Below are positions 59,951-64,000 of a stretch of DNA of 64,000 nucleotides, one piece after another. Under the pieces are notes generated by a model. The model did not search any database. It was not told the DNA's origin and was given only the letters and a program-made list of their open reading frames with translations. Numbering within the stretch: position 1 is the first letter of the stretch; every line of letters begins with the position of its first letter. This stretch comes from Sporomusa sphaeroides DSM 2875 (GTDB taxonomy: Bacteria > Bacillota > Negativicutes > Sporomusales > Sporomusaceae), in assembly GCF_001941975.2 (NCBI RefSeq), contig NZ_CP146991.1, positions 228,501 through 292,500 of the forward strand. Direction: 5' to 3'. Both the position numbers and the translations under genes were made by a program.

Positions 59951-59980
59951 GGCTCTGGCCCACCTATATGGGTCAGAGCC
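59951..59980 (+). other. Leader hairpin of the small transporter gene
   Basis: GGCTCTGGCCCA (59951-59962) pairs with TGGGTCAGAGCC (59969-59980), one mismatch. No T-tract follows. It lies 24 bp before the start codon of the transporter gene. It does not match guanidine riboswitch motifs. Confidence 0.5.
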
Positions 59981-60003
59981 TATTGACGGCAGGAGACGAT
60001 CGC

Positions 60004-60348
60004 ATGAAAGAAATCTATATAATCTTATTCTCAGTCCTGCTGGGGGCTGTTGGGCAGATTGCCTTTAAATACGGCGCCACCCATATTCCTGAAACAGGTT
60101 CGATTACGGAAAAAATCATAGCTGCCTGGCCGATTATCGGTGGTCTGTTTCTCTATGGCCTAAGTACCCTGTTCTGGATTTATGCCTTGCGCACTGTCGA
60201 GCTAAGCTACGCTTATCCGCTGATTAGCCTGGGCTATGTACTGGTGTTTGCCGCCTCTTATTTTCTGTTTCAGGAATCGATCAGTCCTCTCCGGCTGGGT
60301 GGTTTGGTATTAATTATCAGTGGTATTGTCCTCGTTGCTAAGTCATAG
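60004..60348 (+). CDS. Small DMT-superfamily (SMR/ArnE-like) transporter
   Basis: 114 residues from ATG 60004 (GCAGGAGA upstream); the frame from 59968 includes the leader hairpin and is rejected. Four TM helices: 1-20, about 37-55, 62-82 and 90-112. The first helix has LGAVGQIAFKYG where EmrE-type drug exporters carry a conserved Glu; here that Glu is missing, so it is closer to ArnE/ArnF or EamA-like subunits. Substrate unknown. Confidence 0.82.
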   Translation: MKEIYIILFSVLLGAVGQIAFKYGATHIPETGSITEKIIAAWPIIGGLFLYGLSTLFWIYALRTVELSYAYPLISLGYVLVFAASYFLFQESISPLRLGGLVLIISGIVLVAKS

Positions 60349-60362
60349 CAGTAAGTGCTAAA

Positions 60363-60424
60363 TTAACCGAATCTTAACATTTTTTTACAGTTAGTTAACA
60401 AAAGGCGCGGTTATGTGCTATAAT
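60363..60424 (+). promoter_or_regulatory. Pho-box array and promoter of the phosphate permease operon
   Basis: TTAACC (60363), TTAACA (60374), TTTACA (60384) and TTAACA (60395) repeat every 10-11 bp, the pattern bound by PhoP of Gram-positive bacteria. TATAAT lies at 60419-60424, 18 bp after the last repeat, which may also act as -35. Confidence 0.8.
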
Positions 60425-60458
60425 CAGTTTGAATTCGACAATTTTTAAGGAGGCTATT

Positions 60459-61088
60459 ATGGGATTTGGCTTAAAGCCCCGTGAAGAAAAGTTTTATGGC
60501 TATTTATTAGAAAACACGCAACTAATCCGGGATGCGGCCGATGTGTTACAAGAAGCGATAAACCGGGATGGTGACTTATCCGAATTAATGGTTCGGATTG
60601 ACGAGCTGGAAAAAAAAGCTGACGTCAATACGGCCAAAATTGTCGGTTTATTACACAAAACCTTTATTACGCCGCTTGACCGTGAAGACATCTACAGTAT
60701 TGCTCACAAGCTTGATGATGTCATTGACTGTATTCAAGGTACCATTGAACGTATGGAGTTATATAATGCCGGTACCGCATCCGATGGAGCCAGGGAACTT
60801 GCTGTGCTTGTAGGCAAAAGTGTCAAACAGATTGACAAGGCGTTTACCCATTTACCTGAGATAAAAAAACAAAAAGAGAAGCTGGAAGAGCGCTGTGCCC
60901 GGATTATTGAGTATGAAGCTATGGGTGACAGGCTGTACCGTCAGGAAATGGCCAAATTGTTCAGAGAATGCAAGGATCCGATTGAAATTATTAAATGGAA
61001 AGAAATTTTGCTGCATTTGGAAGAAACCTTGGATATCAGTGAGGATATTGCGAATTTGCTAAAGGGAGTCATCGTAAAATATGCCTGA
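60459..61088 (+). CDS. DUF47 PhoU-like phosphate transport regulator
   Basis: 209 residues from ATG 60459 (AAGGAGG upstream); the in-frame ATG at 60429 overlaps nothing useful and precedes the binding site. All-helical PhoU fold: FYGYLLENTQLIRDAADVL, TFITPLDREDIYSIAHKLDDVID (the family signature), KEILLHLEETLDISEDIANLL at the end. DUF47 proteins commonly partner Pit permeases. Its stop overlaps the permease start by 8 bp. Confidence 0.94.
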   Translation: MGFGLKPREEKFYGYLLENTQLIRDAADVLQEAINRDGDLSELMVRIDELEKKADVNTAKIVGLLHKTFITPLDREDIYSIAHKLDDVIDCIQGTIERMELYNAGTASDGARELAVLVGKSVKQIDKAFTHLPEIKKQKEKLEERCARIIEYEAMGDRLYRQEMAKLFRECKDPIEIIKWKEILLHLEETLDISEDIANLLKGVIVKYA

Positions 61089-62073
61089 TCTGACGTTGCT
61101 CTATGTTGTGGTATTTTTTGCGCTGGCATTTGATTACATCAATGGTTTTCATGATACTGCCAATGCCATTGCCACTTCGGTATCTACCCGCGCTTTGGAA
61201 CCACAGTATGCCGTTATGCTGGCGGCGGTGCTAAACTTTGCCGGGGCACTCTACAGCACAGGTGTGGCGAAGACCATTGGCGGCGATCTTGTTAAATCGG
61301 CATCCTTAGTCAGTCAGCCTGTGATCATATCGGCGTTGATTGGTGCTATTGTCTGGAATCTGATTACCTGGTGGCTGGGTATTCCCAGCAGTTCCTCGCA
61401 CGCGCTTGTCGGCGGCGTTTTGGGAGCCGTGGTTGTCGGCGCAGGTTTTGAGGCCATTAACCTTATCGGGGTTGAGAGGATTTTCCTGTCCCTGGTACTG
61501 TCACCGCTCATTGCCATGGCTGGCGGCTATATCATTATGATTGCCCTGCTGTGGATGTTTGGCAGACAGGAGCCGGGTAAGTTAAATTCAGGCTTTAAGA
61601 AGATGCAGTTGTTGTCTGCCAGCATGATGTCGTTTTCGCATGGTTCTAATGATGCGCAAAAGGCTATGGGCATTATTACCCTGGCGCTGTTAAGCTCAGG
61701 GCAGATAGCGACACTGGAAGTGCCCTTTTGGGTAAAACTGTCCTGTGCCACGGCAATGGCTTTAGGTACGGCAGCCGGCGGCTGGAAAATCATCAAAACT
61801 ATGGGCGGGAAAATTTTTAAGCTTGAGCCTATTAGCGGCTTTGCTGCTGATTTGAATTCATCACTTGTTATTTTTGCGGCTACCAATCTTCACCTGCCTG
61901 TCAGCACTACCCATGTGGTATCAGGCTCAATTATGGGTGTGGGTTCTTCCAAACGGATTTCCGCTGTGCGCTGGGGTGTGGCTCAGCAAATGTTATTTGC
62001 CTGGGTATTGACCATTCCTTTTAGTGCCGTCACCAGTGCTCTGATGTATAAAATACTAAAACTATTTATGTAG
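61081..62073 (+). CDS. pit: Inorganic phosphate transporter, PiT family
   Basis: 330 residues, ATG 61081. Two PiT repeats with the signature FDYINGFHDTANAIATSVST at the N-terminus and FSHGSNDAQKAMGII in the middle; about ten TM helices. It imports phosphate with cations (H+ or Na+, or as metal phosphate). Controlled with DUF47 under the Pho boxes at 60363. Confidence 0.95.
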   Translation: MPDLTLLYVVVFFALAFDYINGFHDTANAIATSVSTRALEPQYAVMLAAVLNFAGALYSTGVAKTIGGDLVKSASLVSQPVIISALIGAIVWNLITWWLGIPSSSSHALVGGVLGAVVVGAGFEAINLIGVERIFLSLVLSPLIAMAGGYIIMIALLWMFGRQEPGKLNSGFKKMQLLSASMMSFSHGSNDAQKAMGIITLALLSSGQIATLEVPFWVKLSCATAMALGTAAGGWKIIKTMGGKIFKLEPISGFAADLNSSLVIFAATNLHLPVSTTHVVSGSIMGVGSSKRISAVRWGVAQQMLFAWVLTIPFSAVTSALMYKILKLFM

Positions 62074-62103
62074 CAATAATATGAATATATAGGCTTTTAC
62101 GAT

Positions 62104-62140
62104 GGCAGCTCAAGGCGCAAGCACAGGGCTGCTTTTCTTT
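62104..62140 (+). terminator. Terminator after pit, with trailing hairpin
   Basis: GCAGC (62105-62109) pairs with GCTGC (62128-62132), then TTTTCTTTT. A second hairpin ACAGAAC/GTTCTGT (62148-62154, 62161-62167) follows after CTGACA, a sequence head like that of families A and B. Further to 62258 (a GC-rich patch GCCGGTACAGGGCGGCGC) nothing is recognised. Confidence 0.5.
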
Positions 62141-62258
62141 TAATCTGACAGAACACATAAGTTCTGTGAGCCACTGAGGTCTTATAAAACAAAAGGTGCC
62201 GGTACAGGGCGGCGCTGACGGTTGTAAGGACCGCAGCCGGCAATTCTTGCTTATCACC

Positions 62259-62288
62259 TTGCTATTCATTTATCAACTCAATTATAAT
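62259..62288 (+). promoter_or_regulatory. Promoter of purL
   Basis: TTGCTA (62259-62264), an 18-bp spacer and consensus TATAAT (62283-62288). A leader of about 85 bases follows, with CAGGTACTGCTCCTG able to fold. No clear PurR box is seen. Confidence 0.65.
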
Positions 62289-62377
62289 AGTAATAATATC
62301 TTGCCGTGTTTTTCATGATATTTCAGGGACAGGGGGCAGGTACTGCTCCTGACTGTAATAATAAGGAGGTATGTGTT

Positions 62378-64000
62378 TTGAGCACCGTTCGCCGTATATT
62401 TGTTGAAAAGAAACCGGGTTTTGCCGTAGAAGCGGAAGGCGTCTACTCTGATTTGAAACACCATCTGGGGATAACCGGTTTGACCGGAGTGCGTATTCTG
62501 CATCGCTATGATATCAGCGGGATAAGCGACTCTGAATTTGAGTCGTCACTTTATACCATATTCTCCGAACCGCCGGTGGATTTTCTCTACCGGGAAGAAA
62601 TGCCTGTTCCTGCCGGGGTCAGGGTGTTGGCTATGGAATATTTGCCAGGTCAATACGACCAGCGTGCCGATTGGGCCGCCCAGTCGGTGCAAATTCTCAC
62701 GCAAAAGGAACGTCCCGACATTCGTACTGCCAAAATACTGGTATTGGAAGGGGAACTTTCCGACGCTGAGCTTGCTAAAATCAAGGATTACTGTATTAAC
62801 CCCATCGAAGCCCGGGAAGCGCTGCTGGAGAAACCGGCAACCCTGGGGCTGCCAACCGAGACTCCGCCCGATGTTGCGGTACTCAACGGGTTTATTGGGT
62901 TGTCACAGGCGGAACTGGTCCGGTTTTTAGCAGAGCGGGGTCTGGCGATGAGTCTGGAGGATTTGGCTTTCTGTCAGGCTTATTTCCGCGATACGGAAAA
63001 GCGTGAGCCAACGATTACGGAAATAAAAGTTATTGATACCTATTGGTCTGATCATTGCCGGCATACCACCTTCCACACCAGGATTGAAGCGGTGGAAATT
63101 GAAGACGGGCGGTTCAGCCGTCCGGTGGCTGCCGCCTGGCAGGGGTACCGGCAAGCCCGGCAATATATATATGGTGACAAGGCTGCCGGGCGTGATATCA
63201 ATCTTATGGATATTGCCACCACTGCCATGAAAGAGCTAAAGAAGCAGGGGCAGCTTGCCGATTTGGACGAATCCGAGGAAATTAACGCCTGCAGCATTGT
63301 GGTACAAGCCGATGTTGACGGCAGGACCGAGGACTGGCTGGTGATGTTTAAAAATGAAACCCATAACCACCCGACAGAAATCGAACCCTTTGGCGGAGCG
63401 GCTACCTGTCTGGGCGGCTGCATCCGTGACCCGCTGTCAGGCCGTTCTTATGTGTATCAGGCCATGCGTGTTACCGGCAGCGGTGACCCCCGTGTCCCGC
63501 TGGCTTCCACCTTGCCTGGCAAATTACCGCAGCGCAGGATTACTACCGGCGCCGCGGCCGGTTACAGCTCATACGGCAACCAAATTGGCCTGGCAACAGG
63601 CCAGGTGGCTGAAATCTATGATCCCGGCTATATTGCCAAACGCCTGGAGATTGGCGCTGTTATGGCGGCCGCACCGAAAGAGAATGTCATCAGGACAGTG
63701 CCGGCGGCCGGGGATGTTGTTATTTTGGTCGGCGGACGGACCGGACGCGACGGCTGCGGTGGTGCGACAGGCTCCTCTAAGGCCCATACGGAAGAATCGC
63801 TGGAGAATTGCGGTGCCGAGGTACAAAAAGGCAATCCGCCGACAGAACGGAAAATTCAGCGGCTGTTTCGCCAGCCGGCAGTCAGCACCATGATTAAACG
63901 CTGCAACGATTTTGGCGCCGGCGGCGTTTCGGTAGCCATTGGCGAATTGACAGATGGTGTAATTATTACCTTAGATGCTGTTCCCAAAAAATACGAAGGT
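62378..64000 (+). CDS. purL: Phosphoribosylformylglycinamidine synthase, 3' partial
   Basis: TTG start at 62378 with AAGGAGGT seven bases upstream; 541 codons are open to the window end, so the gene is truncated here. Motifs: DTYWSDHCRHTTF (the PurL signature), MFKNETHNHPTEIEPFGGAA (ATP/Mg site), GAAAGYSSYGNQIG, GGRTGRDGCGGATGSS, and FGAGGVSVAIGELTDG at the cut. An N-terminal ~200-residue extension points to the long single-chain form found in some Firmicutes, which ends in a glutaminase domain outside the window. It converts FGAR to FGAM in purine synthesis. It was missing from the supplied gene calls because it has no stop in the window. Confidence 0.95.
   Translation, partial: MSTVRRIFVEKKPGFAVEAEGVYSDLKHHLGITGLTGVRILHRYDISGISDSEFESSLYTIFSEPPVDFLYREEMPVPAGVRVLAMEYLPGQYDQRADWAAQSVQILTQKERPDIRTAKILVLEGELSDAELAKIKDYCINPIEAREALLEKPATLGLPTETPPDVAVLNGFIGLSQAELVRFLAERGLAMSLEDLAFCQAYFRDTEKREPTITEIKVIDTYWSDHCRHTTFHTRIEAVEIEDGRFSRPVAAAWQGYRQARQYIYGDKAAGRDINLMDIATTAMKELKKQGQLADLDESEEINACSIVVQADVDGRTEDWLVMFKNETHNHPTEIEPFGGAATCLGGCIRDPLSGRSYVYQAMRVTGSGDPRVPLASTLPGKLPQRRITTGAAAGYSSYGNQIGLATGQVAEIYDPGYIAKRLEIGAVMAAAPKENVIRTVPAAGDVVILVGGRTGRDGCGGATGSSKAHTEESLENCGAEVQKGNPPTERKIQRLFRQPAVSTMIKRCNDFGAGGVSVAIGELTDGVIITLDAVPKKYEG

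Noticed and set aside
59940-60000. Guanidine riboswitch in front of the small transporter gene
   Set aside because: SMR-type genes are common targets, but the hairpin has no ACGR loop pair (type II) and no ykkC core; the protein also lacks the EmrE-type Glu.
62146-62230. Cobalamin or other riboswitch upstream of purL
   Set aside because: GCCACTG resembles a B12-box fragment, but the promoter at 62259-62288 lies downstream of it and no other conserved block is present.
1-64000. tRNA, rRNA, CRISPR arrays and prophage genes
   Set aside because: Searched by eye for clover-leaf ends, repeated spacers and phage structural or integrase genes; none found.

Overview
The window looks like a chromosomal segment of a spore-forming, acetogenic member of the Negativicutes, most likely family Sporomusaceae (Sporomusa or a close relative). 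This is an inference from gene content: a SPOCS/DUF3794 spore-type protein, formate-tetrahydrofolate ligase, a four-subunit 2-oxoacid:ferredoxin oxidoreductase, an NfnAB-type transhydrogenase, clostridial ferredoxins, a T-box leader and a Mn2+ riboswitch. Nearly all genes are intact. I see no rRNA, tRNA, CRISPR array, prophage or insertion sequence. The first gene is cut at the left edge and purL is cut at the right edge.

Layout. 1-6 kb: SPOCS/SH3 protein, HipA-like kinase, L,D-transpeptidase, then cyanophycinase and cyanophycin synthetase. 6-16.9 kb: housekeeping block (cheW, ispE, GntR regulator, NTP transferase, purR, ilvA, glmU, prs, GNAT, polysaccharide deacetylase, pth, radical SAM). 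16.9-24.1 kb: accessory catabolic cluster with two RpiR regulators, an MFS exporter, a dicarboxylate/glutamate-type symporter, an RraA-family aldolase, an aminotransferase and a 43-codon gene. It is marked by twin hairpins, a twin promoter block, helically phased repeats and a perfect 55-bp palindrome. 24-29.6 kb: N-formylglutamate-amidohydrolase-like protein, ferritin-like protein, degenerate GGDEF protein, secreted GH26 glycosidase, ferredoxin. 30-32.6 kb: histidine kinase and OmpR-type regulator. 32.8-37.8 kb: fhs, a Crp/Fnr regulator, a serine T-box with duplicated antiterminator, serA. 38-44.9 kb: glcE-glcF-glcD-like oxidase genes and korDABC. 44.9-50.5 kb: LytS/LytTR system, DASS anion transporter, CoA-transferase. 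50.5-54 kb: Mn2+ riboswitch, small membrane protein, P-type ATPase. 54-59 kb: siroheme reductase operon behind a CRP-like site, then nfnAB. 59-64 kb: DUF1624 membrane protein, small drug/metabolite transporter, Pho-box-controlled phosphate permease pair, purL.

How the genes fit together. Fhs, KorDABC, NfnAB, ferredoxins and the CoA-transferase are what an acetogen or fermenter uses to move one-carbon units, 2-oxoacids and reduced ferredoxin. The LytS/LytTR-transporter-CoA-transferase group looks like sensing, uptake and activation of a carboxylate. The Crp/Fnr protein carries a CRP-like recognition helix, and a perfect TGTGA-N6-TCACA site lies in front of the siroheme reductase operon.

The least explained material is non-coding. 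Three families of structured dispersed repeats (here called A, B and C) sit in intergenic regions. Families A and B tend to start directly behind Rho-independent terminators. Two inverted family C copies bracket the korD ferredoxin gene.
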